Shown here piece by piece: positions 10,846 through 19,972 of a stretch of DNA of 64,000 nt; positions within the stretch are counted from its first letter, which is position 1; each line of letters starts with the position of its first letter. Source of the DNA: Rhodospirillales bacterium 24-66-33 (GTDB lineage Bacteria > Pseudomonadota > Alphaproteobacteria > Reyranellales > Reyranellaceae); assembly GCA_002281855.1 (NCBI GenBank), contig NCHQ01000031.1, positions 1-64,000 of the forward strand, written 5' to 3'. Made by a program: the position numbers and the translations under genes. The notes under the pieces are model-generated. The model had not been told where the DNA came from, ran no database searches, and was given only the letters and a program-made list of their open reading frames with translations.

Positions 10846-11817
10846 TTATCGGGCCTCGGTGATACGGTACGCGATGCCTGCGGGAACGACGTAGCTTTCG
10901 CCGGCGCGGACATAGGTCTGGGTCAGCACGTCACCATTGGGCGCGCGGAGCTCGACCCAGCTGTTGCTCTTCACGCTGATCGGCGTGTTGACCCTCACCG
11001 GAATCGGCGGCGGAACGGCCGGTGTCGCCTCTGCCGGACGGGCCGTGGCTTCCTCGACGGGCGTCCGCGGCTGGTCGATCCGCGGCGGCTCGATCAGGGC
11101 CGGCGGTTGCGCGGCCTGCGCCTGACCGATCGACGGAACGGCCATCACGACGGGCGGCGGCGGCGCCGGAACGGCGACCACGACCGGCGGCGGCGCCAGG
11201 GGCGCAGCCGGAGCGCTGCTCTCGACGCGCTGGGCGGGCCAGACCTGCGCGGGCAACGAACCGTCGATGGTGCGCGTGTCCGGTGCCGGAGCGGGCGGTA
11301 GTTGGGCGACGAACGGGTTGGGCGCGGCAGCCGGCGGGCTCGGCCGCTCCGACAGCAGGCGGTCCGGAACGGGCGGAACCTTCTGTGCAACGACGGCCTG
11401 ATCGCGCGGCATGTAGTTCCACACGCCGTAACCCGCGGCGACGACGAGGAGAACGGTGAGGACAGCGAGACCGATCGGGGCGCGCCGCTCCATGACGGGG
11501 AAATTGGCCGGCAGCGTCACCGGGCGCTTGATCGGCACGGCACCGGACAGGTGATAGGCGGTCAGGACCTTCTCGGCGTCGAGACCGAGATGAGTCGCGT
11601 AAGCGCGCAGGAAGGCAGGAATGTAAGCGGCGCCAGGGAGCTGATCGTAGCGACCGTCCTCGATCGCTTCGAGGTGAGAACGCCGGATGCGGATGCTCTT
11701 CTCGACTTGAGTCAGGTCCAGACCGCGTGCCTCGCGTTGATCGCGTAGGAGTCGACCGACCGCCTGGCCCGGTCCGGCCTCGCGCTCAATCGCCCGCCAG
11801 TCAACCTGATCCGGCAT
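10846..11817 (-). CDS. RodZ-like protein: cytoplasmic HTH, one membrane helix, short DUF4115 end
   Basis: Predicted bitopic membrane protein of the cell-shape apparatus family, 323 aa. The N-terminal Xre-type HTH (about 18-85) shows DLTQVEKSIRIRRSHLEAIE, the RodZ signature. A hydrophobic segment follows at about 114-133, then a long Pro/Ala/Val-rich periplasmic linker. The C-terminal DUF4115 domain starts normally (SWVELRAPNGDVLTQTYV) but stops soon after the YRIT motif, some 30-40 residues earlier than I expect for the family. No reading frame past the stop continues it. It may be a naturally short form or a truncation. Confidence 0.82.
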   Translation of the reverse strand: MPDQVDWRAIEREAGPGQAVGRLLRDQREARGLDLTQVEKSIRIRRSHLEAIEDGRYDQLPGAAYIPAFLRAYATHLGLDAEKVLTAYHLSGAVPIKRPVTLPANFPVMERRAPIGLAVLTVLLVVAAGYGVWNYMPRDQAVVAQKVPPVPDRLLSERPSPPAAAPNPFVAQLPPAPAPDTRTIDGSLPAQVWPAQRVESSAPAAPLAPPPVVVAVPAPPPPVVMAVPSIGQAQAAQPPALIEPPRIDQPRTPVEEATARPAEATPAVPPPIPVRVNTPISVKSNSWVELRAPNGDVLTQTYVRAGESYVVPAGIAYRITEAR

Positions 11818-11897
11818 TGAAATCCCCTGCTTGTCCCCTCGTCGCGACTCTTAGCAGAGGGCCCATGACAGGGCAAAAGCGATTCGACTTTCCGTCG

Positions 11898-14162
11898 TTA
11901 AATTTCGATCGCGTGATCGGCGGCGAAGAGACGCAACGTCTCACGCAACGGACGATCCGGTTGCGTAAGCGCAGTGGTCATGAAACCTGCCGCCTCGTTG
12001 AGATCGAGCGAACGGATCATCGCCTTCACCGGGCCGATCGCACCGGGCGACATCGAAAGAGAGCGTATGCCTATGGAAAGCAACGCAAGTGCCTCGACCG
12101 GACGTCCCGCCATTTCTCCGCACACAGCGACGTCCACTCCCGCAGGACGCACTTTGTTCACTACAAAATGTAGCAGTCGCAGCAGCGCTGGGGACAAGCT
12201 GTCGTAACGGCCGGCGATACGGGTATTGCCGCGATCGGCGGCATAGAGGAACTGCAGGAGATCGTTCGTGCCGATCGAAATGAAATCGACATGTGGCATC
12301 AGACTGTCGAGCTGCCACGCCAGCGCCGGCACTTCGAACATCACGCCGACACGCAGATGCTCGGGCACCGGCTGGCCACGCCGGCGCGAACGCTCGAGTT
12401 CGAGATCGAGAAGATGACGGGCCCGTAGCAATTCGGTGACCTCGGCAATCATGGGGAACATGATCGACAACGGACGTCCGTTCGCGGCGAGGATCATGGC
12501 GCGCAGCTGACGACGCAGCATCGCCGGACGATCGAGCCCGATGCGGATGGCGCGCCAGCCCATGGCGGGATTCTCATCACCGAACGCACCGATATAGGGG
12601 AGGACCTTGTCGCCGCCGACATCGAGGGTACGAAAAACAACGGGCCGTCCGTCCGCCAGATCGAGCACGCGCCCGTAGAGCCAGGCCTGTGCATCGACGT
12701 CGGGAAATTCCGAACGCACCATGAACGGAATCTCCGTCCGATAGAGCCCGACGCCATCGGCGCCCGTATCGTCGAGGTGCTGCATGTCGATCAGCAGGCC
12801 GGCATTCATGTTGAGCGAGATGCGCGCCTGGTCGCGCGTCGCCGGCGGGAAGTCGCGCAGGGCCGCATACTTGCGACGGCGCTCGGCGCGCGCGTCGAGT
12901 GCGAGATGGACCGTCTGGAGAATGTCCTCGGCCGGCCGCACCAGGACCTGGGCATTGTCGCCGTCGACCACGATCGGATCGCCCGCCTCGACCCTCGCCA
13001 GCACGTTGGGCGCGCGGCCGACCACCGGAATGTCGAGGGCCCGCGCCACGATCGCCACGTGACTGAGCGCCGATCCTTCCTCCAGCACGAGGCCCCTTAG
13101 ACGCGTGCGGTCGTAGTCCAGCAGCTCGGCCGGTCCCATGTCGCGAGCCACCACGATCATGTCGTCGGGCAAGGTGCTGGGATCGGTCGCGACGCGACCG
13201 GTGAGACGCAGCAGCAACCGGTTGCTGAGGTCCTGCAGGTCGCTCAGCCGCTCGCGGATATAGGGATCGGTCGACTGGCCGAGGCGCGTGCGGACATCAT
13301 CGAACGCACGCTGCACGCCGGCCTCGGCAGTGAGGCCGGAATCTATGGCCTCACGCACCCGCTCGGCCCAGCCGCGATCGTCCACGAACATGCGGAAGGT
13401 CTCGAGAATCTCTCGCTGCTCGCCCGACTGCATGTCGTGCGCCTCGAGCATGCGGTCGACATCTTCGCGTACGCCGCGCAGCGCTTCGAGGAAGCGCACC
13501 TTCTCCTGCTCGACGTCCTCCGCGACCACCCGCTGGATGACGATGCGGGGTTCGTGCAGCACGGCGCGACCGATCGCGACGCCGGGCGTGAGCTGCACGC
13601 CATCGACGCGAAGCGGCAGCAGCCCGATGCCGTCGACCTGCTGGACCTCGTTGGGACTGACAACGTGGCTGGCCGAGACCAGTTCCGCCAGCACCATGGC
13701 GATGGTCTGCAGCGTCTCGACTTCTTCCTCGTCGTACTGGCGCCGGGTGCGATTCTGCACGACCAGGACGCCCAGCACCCGGCCGGCGCGCACGATCGGC
13801 ACGCCCGCCAGTGAATGATAGATTTCCTCGCCGGTCTCGGGGCGGTAGGCGAATTGCGGATGATGCTGGGCGTCGTCCAGCGCCAGCGGCCTGCCATGGG
13901 CCGCGATGTCGCCGACCAGACCTTCGCCGACCCGCAGGCGCGTCGAGTGGACAGCCGAGGGGTTCAGGCCCTGGGTTGCGAACAGCTCAAGGACTTCGCC
14001 CGCGCGCAGCAGGTAGATCGAGCAGACCTCGGCCACCATCTCGTTGGCGACCAGACGCACGACCTCGCCCAGCGTCACTTCGACGGACTCGGCACGCGCC
14101 ATCGTGTCCCGGAGCCGCTTGAGGAGCATTCGCGGTCCGGCCAGGGGAGTTGATCTCTCCAT
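11898..14162 (-). CDS. ptsP: Phosphoenolpyruvate-protein phosphotransferase PtsP (EI-Ntr)
   Basis: First kinase of the nitrogen phosphotransferase relay: passes phosphate from PEP to NPr, linking carbon and nitrogen status. 754 aa from the ATG at 14162; the reading frame extends 37 codons further upstream, but that part is unconserved. An N-terminal GAF domain (about 20-165) is the sensor typical of PtsP. The phospho-carrier His is His368 in GSALSHVAIVA, followed by the PEP-utilising barrel with GVGLYRTEIPFM and SIGTNDLLQF. It follows lysC on the same strand, a common alphaproteobacterial arrangement. No NPr or EIIA-Ntr gene lies in this window. Confidence 0.95.
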   Translation of the reverse strand: MERSTPLAGPRMLLKRLRDTMARAESVEVTLGEVVRLVANEMVAEVCSIYLLRAGEVLELFATQGLNPSAVHSTRLRVGEGLVGDIAAHGRPLALDDAQHHPQFAYRPETGEEIYHSLAGVPIVRAGRVLGVLVVQNRTRRQYDEEEVETLQTIAMVLAELVSASHVVSPNEVQQVDGIGLLPLRVDGVQLTPGVAIGRAVLHEPRIVIQRVVAEDVEQEKVRFLEALRGVREDVDRMLEAHDMQSGEQREILETFRMFVDDRGWAERVREAIDSGLTAEAGVQRAFDDVRTRLGQSTDPYIRERLSDLQDLSNRLLLRLTGRVATDPSTLPDDMIVVARDMGPAELLDYDRTRLRGLVLEEGSALSHVAIVARALDIPVVGRAPNVLARVEAGDPIVVDGDNAQVLVRPAEDILQTVHLALDARAERRRKYAALRDFPPATRDQARISLNMNAGLLIDMQHLDDTGADGVGLYRTEIPFMVRSEFPDVDAQAWLYGRVLDLADGRPVVFRTLDVGGDKVLPYIGAFGDENPAMGWRAIRIGLDRPAMLRRQLRAMILAANGRPLSIMFPMIAEVTELLRARHLLDLELERSRRRGQPVPEHLRVGVMFEVPALAWQLDSLMPHVDFISIGTNDLLQFLYAADRGNTRIAGRYDSLSPALLRLLHFVVNKVRPAGVDVAVCGEMAGRPVEALALLSIGIRSLSMSPGAIGPVKAMIRSLDLNEAAGFMTTALTQPDRPLRETLRLFAADHAIEI

Positions 14163-14339
14163 GGTCAGACCGCTGGATGCTTGAGTCGAATGACGACGAA
14201 GCTGCGGTCGATGACGCAGGCGCAAACTCGCCAAGCCGCGGCCGCCGGATTCACCGGTCGGGCGTTGCAGCAAGGCAAATGGGCGAGTGCGGCGTCCATG
14301 CGCCGCTTATAGCAAGAGCCGCGCCGGACTGCCTACCGG

Positions 14340-14368
14340 CTAATTCGCAGAGTCCAGCCGCGAATTAG
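14340..14368. repeat. Inverted repeat downstream of lysC
   Basis: Perfect 9-bp arms CTAATTCGC / GCGAATTAG separated by 11 nt, about 30 nt past the lysC stop. No T-tract follows on either strand. It may be an mRNA 3' stabiliser, a factor-dependent terminator, or an operator for ptsP, whose start lies about 180 nt further on. Confidence 0.5.
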
Positions 14369-14398
14369 GGGCGTTCCAATACTGTTTGAAGGGGATCT

Positions 14399-15646
14399 TC
14401 AGGCCGCGTCCAGTTCATACGCAGTGTGAAGCGCCCGCACCGCCAACTCGGTGTATTCGGCAGCCACCAGCACGCTGATCTTGATTTCCGAGGTCGAGAT
14501 GACCTGGATGTTGATGCCCTTGGCGGCGAGGGTCTCGAACATCTTGAGCGCGACACCGGCATGGCTGCGCATGCCGACGCCGATCACCGAGACCTTGGAG
14601 ACGTTGAGGTCGGACTTCACCTCGGCGAACTTCAGCTCGTCCTTCGCACGCTCGAGCTGCTGCACCGCACGCGCGAGGTCGGGCTTGGGGACCGTGAAGG
14701 TCATGTCGGTCGAGGTGCCGTCGACCGAGACGTTCTGCACGATCATGTCGACGTTGATGTTCGCAGCCGCCAGCGGGCCGAAGATCGCCGCCGCGACACC
14801 GGGCCGGTCGGGCACCTGGGTCACGGTGATCTTCGCCTCGTCCTTGGCGAAGGCGATGCCGCTCACGACGGACTTCTCGAGGCCCTGGGCCATGATCTCT
14901 TCCTCGTCCACAACCAGAGTTCCGGGCAGGTCGCTGCCGAGCGCCTCGTCGAACGACGACAGCACCTGCACGCGCACATGATGGTTCATCGCCAGCTCGA
15001 CCGAGCGCGTCTGCAGCACCTTCGAGCCGAGCGACGCCATTTCGAGCATTTCCTCGTAGGTCACGCGGTCGATCTTGCGGGCCTTCTCGACGATGCGCGG
15101 ATCGGTCGTGTAGACGCCGTCGACGTCGGTGTAGATGTCGCAGCGATCCGCCTTGAGCGCCGCCGCCAGCGCCACCGCCGACGTATCGGAGCCGCCACGG
15201 CCCAGGGTCGTGATGCGACCTTCCGGCGATATACCCTGGAAGCCCGGCACCACGGGAACCTCGCCCGCCGCCATCGTCCGCGCCATCTCGACCGTGTCGA
15301 TCTCCACGATGCGCGCCTTTGCGTAGGCGTCGTCGGTCTTGATCGGCAGCTGCCAGCCGACCCAGGAACGCGCCTTGACCCCTTCCTGCTGCAGCGCCAT
15401 CGCCAGCAGGCCGATCGTGACCTGCTCGCCGGTGGCCACCACGACATCGTATTCGCGCGGATCGTGCAGCGGGGAGATCTCGTTCACCCACTTGACCAGC
15501 TGGTTGGTGGCGCCCGACATGGCGGAGACCACGACCGCAACCTCGTTGCCGCGCGCGACTTCGGCCTTCACCTTGCGCGCGACGTTCTTGATTCGATCCG
15601 TGTCGCCGACCGATGTACCGCCAAATTTCAGAACGATGCGCGCCAT
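14399..15646 (-). CDS. lysC: Aspartate kinase
   Basis: Phosphorylates aspartate in the first step toward Lys, Thr, Met and diaminopimelate. 415 aa, the monofunctional class. The amino acid kinase domain begins KFGGTSVGD and holds GRGGSDTSAVALAAAL. Two ACT domains follow (about 265-405), the sites of feedback inhibition, usually by Lys plus Thr in this class. In such genes an internal start often yields a separate ACT-only beta subunit; I cannot verify that here. Divergent from ubiG with a 77-bp shared upstream region; ptsP follows. Confidence 0.97.
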   Translation of the reverse strand: MARIVLKFGGTSVGDTDRIKNVARKVKAEVARGNEVAVVVSAMSGATNQLVKWVNEISPLHDPREYDVVVATGEQVTIGLLAMALQQEGVKARSWVGWQLPIKTDDAYAKARIVEIDTVEMARTMAAGEVPVVPGFQGISPEGRITTLGRGGSDTSAVALAAALKADRCDIYTDVDGVYTTDPRIVEKARKIDRVTYEEMLEMASLGSKVLQTRSVELAMNHHVRVQVLSSFDEALGSDLPGTLVVDEEEIMAQGLEKSVVSGIAFAKDEAKITVTQVPDRPGVAAAIFGPLAAANINVDMIVQNVSVDGTSTDMTFTVPKPDLARAVQQLERAKDELKFAEVKSDLNVSKVSVIGVGMRSHAGVALKMFETLAAKGINIQVISTSEIKISVLVAAEYTELAVRALHTAYELDAA

Positions 15647-15723
15647 GAACCCACTCGAAGGGCAAGCCCCTGCCCGGAAAGCGGGCTATAGACACCGATG
15701 CTGCCATATGGGTCAAGAGAACC

Positions 15724-16488
15724 ATGGTTGAAACCGCACAGATCCCCGCCGCCGGAACGATCGATCCCGACGACGTCGAACGTTTTTCCCGCATCGCCGA
15801 CGAGTGGTGGGACCCGACCGGCAAGTTCGCGCCGCTGCACCGGCTGAACCCGGTGCGGATCGGCTACATCCGCGACCGGGTGGCTGCCCACTGGCAGCGG
15901 GACGCCCTGAACGGCGAACCGCTGAAGGAGCTGTCGCTGCTCGACATCGGCTGCGGCGGCGGCCTGCTCAGCGAGCCGATGACTCGGCTCGGCGCCTCGG
16001 TCACCGGGGTCGACGCCTCCTCGCGCAACATCGGCGTGGCCGCGCTCCATGCCGAAGCTCAGGGCCTCGCCATCGACTACCGACAGGGCACGGCCGAGGC
16101 CCTGGTCGAATCCGGCGCGCAGTTCGACGTCGTGCTGGCGCTCGAGATCGTCGAGCACGTGGCCGATGTCGATCTGTTCCTGCGGTCCTGTGGCCGCCTG
16201 GTGAAGCCGGGCGGGCTGCTCTTCCTGTCGACGCTCAACCGCACCGCAAAAGCCTGGGCGCTGGCCATCGTGGGCGCGGAATATGTGCTGGGCTGGTTGC
16301 CGCGCGGCACGCACGACTGGAAGAAATTCCTCAAGCCGTCCGAAGTCGCCCGCGGCCTGCGCGCCGGCGGCATCGAAACCCAGGAGATCGTGGGCGTGGT
16401 CTACGCCCCGCTCAGCCGCAAATGGTCCGTCAACCGGAACGACCTGGACGTGAATTACATGCTCTACGGGGTGGCCGGGCCGAAATAG
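15724..16488 (+). CDS. ubiG: Ubiquinone biosynthesis O-methyltransferase UbiG
   Basis: Performs both O-methylations of ubiquinone synthesis with S-adenosylmethionine, 254 aa. It shows the family N-terminus DVERFSRIADEWWDPTGKF, the SAM motif LLDIGCGGGLLSEP (about 74-87), and the UbiG-specific LFLSTLNRTAKAWALAI and GTHDWKKF. Divergent from lysC and convergent with the DUF1178 gene (16-bp gap). The combination ubiG/lysC/ptsP is a conserved alphaproteobacterial neighbourhood. Confidence 0.96.
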   Translation: MVETAQIPAAGTIDPDDVERFSRIADEWWDPTGKFAPLHRLNPVRIGYIRDRVAAHWQRDALNGEPLKELSLLDIGCGGGLLSEPMTRLGASVTGVDASSRNIGVAALHAEAQGLAIDYRQGTAEALVESGAQFDVVLALEIVEHVADVDLFLRSCGRLVKPGGLLFLSTLNRTAKAWALAIVGAEYVLGWLPRGTHDWKKFLKPSEVARGLRAGGIETQEIVGVVYAPLSRKWSVNRNDLDVNYMLYGVAGPK

Positions 16489-16504
16489 CGGCTGGGCAGC
16501 GGGC

Positions 16505-16996
16505 TCAGTTTCCGCGCGGAATCCAGGGCAGGCGGCCGAACTCGATGCCTTCTTCGGCCAGCGCCGCCGCCTCGTCGTCGCTCGTCTCGCCGTATATGCC
16601 GCGCTTGTCGCTCTCGCCGTAGTGAATCTTGCGGGCCTCTTCGGCGAACTTGTCGCCGACATGCTCGCAGTTCTTCTCGACCTCGGCACGGACCGCGAGC
16701 AGGGCCTCCCGCAGTTCCTTGGGCATCTGACGGGCCAGCGCGGCGATCTGCTGCTGTTGCTCCGGGGACGGCGGAGCGGGCGTTTCCGTGCCAGGCGCTT
16801 CGACGGCGACCGGCAGCGTGGCGTCCTTACCCTTCTTGCCGATGCGGGGGGCCATCAGGGCACGCTCGACCTTGTCCGTGCCGCACACGGCACAGCCAAT
16901 CAGGGATTTCTTCTCCTGACGTTCATAGGTCTTGCTGTCCTTGAACCAGCTGTCGAATTCATGGCCGTTGGCGCAGCGCAAGCGATACAAAATCAT
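16505..16996 (-). CDS. DUF1178 family protein
   Basis: Conserved alphaproteobacterial protein of unknown function, 163 aa from the ATG at 16996; the frame stays open upstream but that part is non-coding in character. The N-terminus MILYRLRCANGHEFDSWF with a second pair CAVCG forms a probable four-Cys/His zinc ribbon. The C-terminal half contains RQMPKELREALLAVR and HVGDKFAEEARKIHYGE, both diagnostic for DUF1178. In related genomes it follows the nitrilase-family gene; here three plus-strand genes separate them. Confidence 0.92.
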   Translation of the reverse strand: MILYRLRCANGHEFDSWFKDSKTYERQEKKSLIGCAVCGTDKVERALMAPRIGKKGKDATLPVAVEAPGTETPAPPSPEQQQQIAALARQMPKELREALLAVRAEVEKNCEHVGDKFAEEARKIHYGESDKRGIYGETSDDEAAALAEEGIEFGRLPWIPRGN

Positions 16997-17086
16997 GACA
17001 GATGGAAAAATGGTGGCTTGTCGGGCTGGACGCAAGGCCCGATTGTCGCGCCCCGCTCTCCATGAGCCCGCCAGCAGCAGCCGTCG

Positions 17087-17953
17087 ATGTCCCCGCAACC
17101 CTCTACTCTCAAGGCCGCCTTCTGGATGGCCGGCTGGCTCACGGCCATGCTCGTCATGGCGATCGCCGGTCGTGAGACGACGCGTGAACTCGACGTCTTC
17201 CAGATCATGGAGATGCGCTCGGTCATCGGCCTCGCCATGCTCTATCCGCTGATCCACCTGGCGGGCGGGTTCGGCAAGCTGAAGACGGCGCGGCCCTGGC
17301 AGCAGGTCGGCCGCAACATCGCCCACTACGGCGCGCAATTCGCCTGGTTCAAGGCGCTGACCCTGATCCCGCTCGCCCAGGTCATCTCCATCGAGTTCAC
17401 CATGCCGATCTGGACCGCGATCCTGGCAGTCGCTTTCCTCGGCGAACGCATGGGACTGTGGAAGAACCTCGCCGTGGCGCTGGGCGTGATCGGCGTCGTC
17501 ATCATCGTGCGGCCCGGAACCAACGAGATCGTGCCCGGACAGATCATCGCCCTGGCCGCCGCCGTCGGCTTCGCCATCTCGGTGACCATGGTGAAGTCGC
17601 TGACGCGCACCGACAGCGTGGTCACCATCCTGTTCTGGATGCTGCTCATCCAGTCGATCATCGGCCTGGTGCCGGCGCTCGACGTGTGGCGCTGGCCCTC
17701 CGCCTATGTCTGGGCATGGATCGTCGTCATCGCCTTCTGCGGCACCTTCTCCCACTACTGCCTGACACGCGCGATGCTGCACGCCGACGCCACCGTCGTC
17801 GTGCCGATGGACTTCCTGCGCGTGCCGCTGGCCGCCCTTGCCGGCTGGCTGCTCTACGGCGAGCGGGTGGACACGTTGACGATCCTCGGCGCGGCGCTGA
17901 TCCTCTCGGGCAATCTGCTGAACCTCAAGGGTGCCGGAGCACGCAAGAGATGA
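17087..17953 (+). CDS. DMT family transporter (EamA domains)
   Basis: Predicted inner-membrane metabolite exporter, 288 aa, with about ten hydrophobic segments arranged as two EamA repeats. The second repeat begins near residue 150. Substrate is unknown. The start at 17087 gives the usual short N-terminus before the first helix. Its stop overlaps the start of the next gene by 4 bp (ATGA at 17950-17953), so the two are translationally coupled. It opens a three-gene plus-strand block among otherwise minus-strand genes. Confidence 0.9.
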   Translation: MSPQPSTLKAAFWMAGWLTAMLVMAIAGRETTRELDVFQIMEMRSVIGLAMLYPLIHLAGGFGKLKTARPWQQVGRNIAHYGAQFAWFKALTLIPLAQVISIEFTMPIWTAILAVAFLGERMGLWKNLAVALGVIGVVIIVRPGTNEIVPGQIIALAAAVGFAISVTMVKSLTRTDSVVTILFWMLLIQSIIGLVPALDVWRWPSAYVWAWIVVIAFCGTFSHYCLTRAMLHADATVVVPMDFLRVPLAALAGWLLYGERVDTLTILGAALILSGNLLNLKGAGARKR

Positions 17954-18447
17954 CGGCCTCCTCCTGGGTCGCCGCCTGGGCCGGCCTCGTCCCGCCCGGC
18001 GTCGACGTTCTCGATCTCGCAGCCGGAAAGGGCCGTCACACCGCGTTCTTCGCCGCCCGCGGCTATCGGGTGACCGCGCTCGACCGCGACGTGAGCGCTC
18101 TCGTGCCTTCCGACATGGTCGAGGTGATTGCCGCGGACCTCGAGGACGGTTCGCCCTGGCCACTGGCCGGCCGCCGCTTCGGCGCCATCGTCGTCACCAA
18201 CTACCTGCACCGGCCGCTGTTCCCGGCCCTCATCGCCACGCTGCAGCCCGGCGGCATCCTGCTCTACGAGACCTTCATGGAAGGCAACGAGCGCTTCGGA
18301 AAACCGAGCCGCCCGGCGTTCCTGCTGAAGGACGGCGAACTGCTCGACCTCGTGCGCGGGCGCTTCTCCGTGACCGCCTACGAGGCGCGCATGATCAGCC
18401 AGCCGAAGATGGCCATGGTGCAGAGGATCGCCGCCCGCCTCCTGTAG
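17950..18447 (+). CDS. Class I SAM-dependent methyltransferase, small
   Basis: Predicted methyltransferase of unknown substrate, 165 aa. Motif I is VLDLAAGKGRHTAFFAARGY, followed by an acidic residue ending strand 2 (ALDRD), a motif resembling TehB-type or thiopurine-type small enzymes. The post-motif region GGILLYETFMEGNERFGKP is characteristic of a broad uncharacterised group. It is coupled to the transporter gene by a 4-bp overlap, which suggests the transporter may export its product or a related toxic compound (inference). Confidence 0.85.
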   Translation: MTASSWVAAWAGLVPPGVDVLDLAAGKGRHTAFFAARGYRVTALDRDVSALVPSDMVEVIAADLEDGSPWPLAGRRFGAIVVTNYLHRPLFPALIATLQPGGILLYETFMEGNERFGKPSRPAFLLKDGELLDLVRGRFSVTAYEARMISQPKMAMVQRIAARLL

Positions 18448-18516
18448 ACGGCGCCACATCCACCCGTGCGACTATCGGCGCCGCAATTCCCTCATGATCC
18501 GACGCAAGAGTTCGGG

Positions 18517-19065
18517 ATGCCGAACGACCAGATGCTGAGGCGATGGCGGCGGATCGACGTGCCCTGCCTCGAACTCATGACGCTGTCGCGCAACGGGTCG
18601 GGTCTCTGCATCCGCTCTACGGTGATCCATGCCGGCCCAGAAAGCTTCGCCCTCCGCTATTGCTGGAAACTCGATGCCTCGTGGCGAACGCGATCACTGT
18701 GCATCACCCGAACGGACGCCATCGAGAAACCGCTCCGGATCGAACGGACCGGCGACACGAGCTGGCGGGTCGATGGCGTGGACCGGCCCGACCTCGCAGG
18801 CTGTCACGAGGTCGACGTTTCCGCGACGCCCTTCTGCAACACGCTGGCGATCCGGCGGCTGGGCGGCGCCGACGGAGAGATACTGGCACTGTTCGTCGAT
18901 GCGACCGCCCTCGCCTGCCAGCCGTCACGACAACGCTACGAGCTGCTCGGCCCGCGTGCCTGGCGCTATCTCGACCAAGGCGTGTCTGCCGGCTTCACCG
19001 CAAGGCTCGACCTCGACGAGCACGGCCTCGTCCTGAAGTACGAGCATCTGTTCGAGGCTTTTTAG
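18517..19065 (+). CDS. Putative glycolipid-binding protein (DUF1089 family)
   Basis: Conserved protein, 182 aa from the ATG at 18517; a GTG at 18466 would add 17 residues and cannot be excluded. The signature RRWRRIDVPCLELMTL at the N-terminus and YRYLDQG-like RYLDQGVSAGFTARLDLDEHGLV at the C-terminus match the family named for a predicted glycolipid-binding fold. Role in the cell is unknown. Third gene of the plus-strand block, 69 bp after the methyltransferase; a hairpin terminator follows. Confidence 0.78.
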   Translation: MPNDQMLRRWRRIDVPCLELMTLSRNGSGLCIRSTVIHAGPESFALRYCWKLDASWRTRSLCITRTDAIEKPLRIERTGDTSWRVDGVDRPDLAGCHEVDVSATPFCNTLAIRRLGGADGEILALFVDATALACQPSRQRYELLGPRAWRYLDQGVSAGFTARLDLDEHGLVLKYEHLFEAF

Positions 19066-19070
19066 GATTG

Positions 19071-19088
19071 TGTCGTCTTGGGACGACA
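19071..19088. terminator. Hairpin between convergent genes
   Basis: TGTCGTC / GACGACA arms with a 4-nt loop, 5 bp past the DUF1089 stop and 5 bp before the nitrilase-family stop on the other strand. No strong T-tract on the plus side. Confidence 0.5.
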
Positions 19089-19093
19089 GGGAG

Positions 19094-19960
19094 TTACTCC
19101 GCCGCCTTCGCGATCTCGGCCTTGTGGAGCACGGGTGCCGCGTACTTGCGGTCATGGGTCAGCGACGGAACCATCTTCCGCGCCTCCTCGATCTTCGTCA
19201 TGTCGATGTCGGCGATGACGAAGCCCGCCTGTTCGCCGCCGGCATCGGCCAGCACCTCGCCCCACGGAGCGACGGCGATCGAGTGCCCGTAGGTCTTGCG
19301 GTTCGAGCCCTTGTGCGTGCCGACCTGGGCCGGCGCGAAGACGAAGCAGCCGGTCTCGATGGCGCGGGCGCGCATCAGCGTGTGCCAGTGCGCCTGCCCC
19401 GTCGGCACCGTGAACGAGGAGGGGATCGCCAGCATCGTGGCGCCGGCATGCGCCAGCTCGCGATAGAGATAGGGGAAGCGCAGGTCGTAGCAGATCGTCA
19501 TGCCGAGTACGCCCCACGGCGTCTCGGCCAGGACCGCTCTTTCGCCCGGCTTGAACGTCGAGGACTCACGGTAGCTCTCGCCGCCCGCGAGCTGGACGTC
19601 GAACATGTGGATCTTGTCGTAGCTCGCCACGATGCCGCCCGACGCATCGATCAGGTAGGAGCGGTTGCGGATCTGCTCCTCAGCCCCCACCCGCACATGG
19701 ATCGAGCCCAGGAGGAACCATGCGCCGGTGTCGCGCGCCGCCGCGCGGCAGGCCGCGAGCATCGCGTGCTCTTCCTCGGTCTGCGCCTTGGCCAGCGTCT
19801 CGGTGCGGTTGGCGCCGATCAGGCCGGTATTCTCCGGCGTCATGATGAAGTCGGCGCCGGCGTCGCGCGCGAGCTTCGCCTGCTCGCGCAGGGAGGCCAC
19901 GTTCTCGGCCATGTCGTTGCTGACGTTGGTCTGGATCAGGCCGGCCTTGAACGCGGTCAT
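19094..19960 (-). CDS. Carbon-nitrogen hydrolase (Nit family, probable deaminated-glutathione amidase)
   Basis: Nitrilase-superfamily amidase, 288 aa. The catalytic triad is visible: Glu43 in TPENTG, Lys116 in YDKIHMFD, and Cys157 in MTICYDLRFPYLYREL. The last motif is typical of Nit1/Nit2-type enzymes that repair deaminated glutathione, which fits its position directly behind grxC. Spacing to grxC is 12 bp, so comF-grxC-nit form a likely operon. Substrate assignment is by family and context only. Confidence 0.88.
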   Translation of the reverse strand: MTAFKAGLIQTNVSNDMAENVASLREQAKLARDAGADFIMTPENTGLIGANRTETLAKAQTEEEHAMLAACRAAARDTGAWFLLGSIHVRVGAEEQIRNRSYLIDASGGIVASYDKIHMFDVQLAGGESYRESSTFKPGERAVLAETPWGVLGMTICYDLRFPYLYRELAHAGATMLAIPSSFTVPTGQAHWHTLMRARAIETGCFVFAPAQVGTHKGSNRKTYGHSIAVAPWGEVLADAGGEQAGFVIADIDMTKIEEARKMVPSLTHDRKYAAPVLHKAEIAKAAE

Positions 19961-19972
19961 GATGGAAATCCT

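Noticed and set aside
9568..11301. 577-codon plus-strand frame opposite ispG and the RodZ-like gene
   Set aside because: Arg/His/Asp-rich antisense artefact; the minus strand carries complete ispG cluster motifs.
14163..14273. 37-codon upstream extension of ptsP
   Set aside because: Arg-rich, unconserved and less likely than the ATG at 14162.
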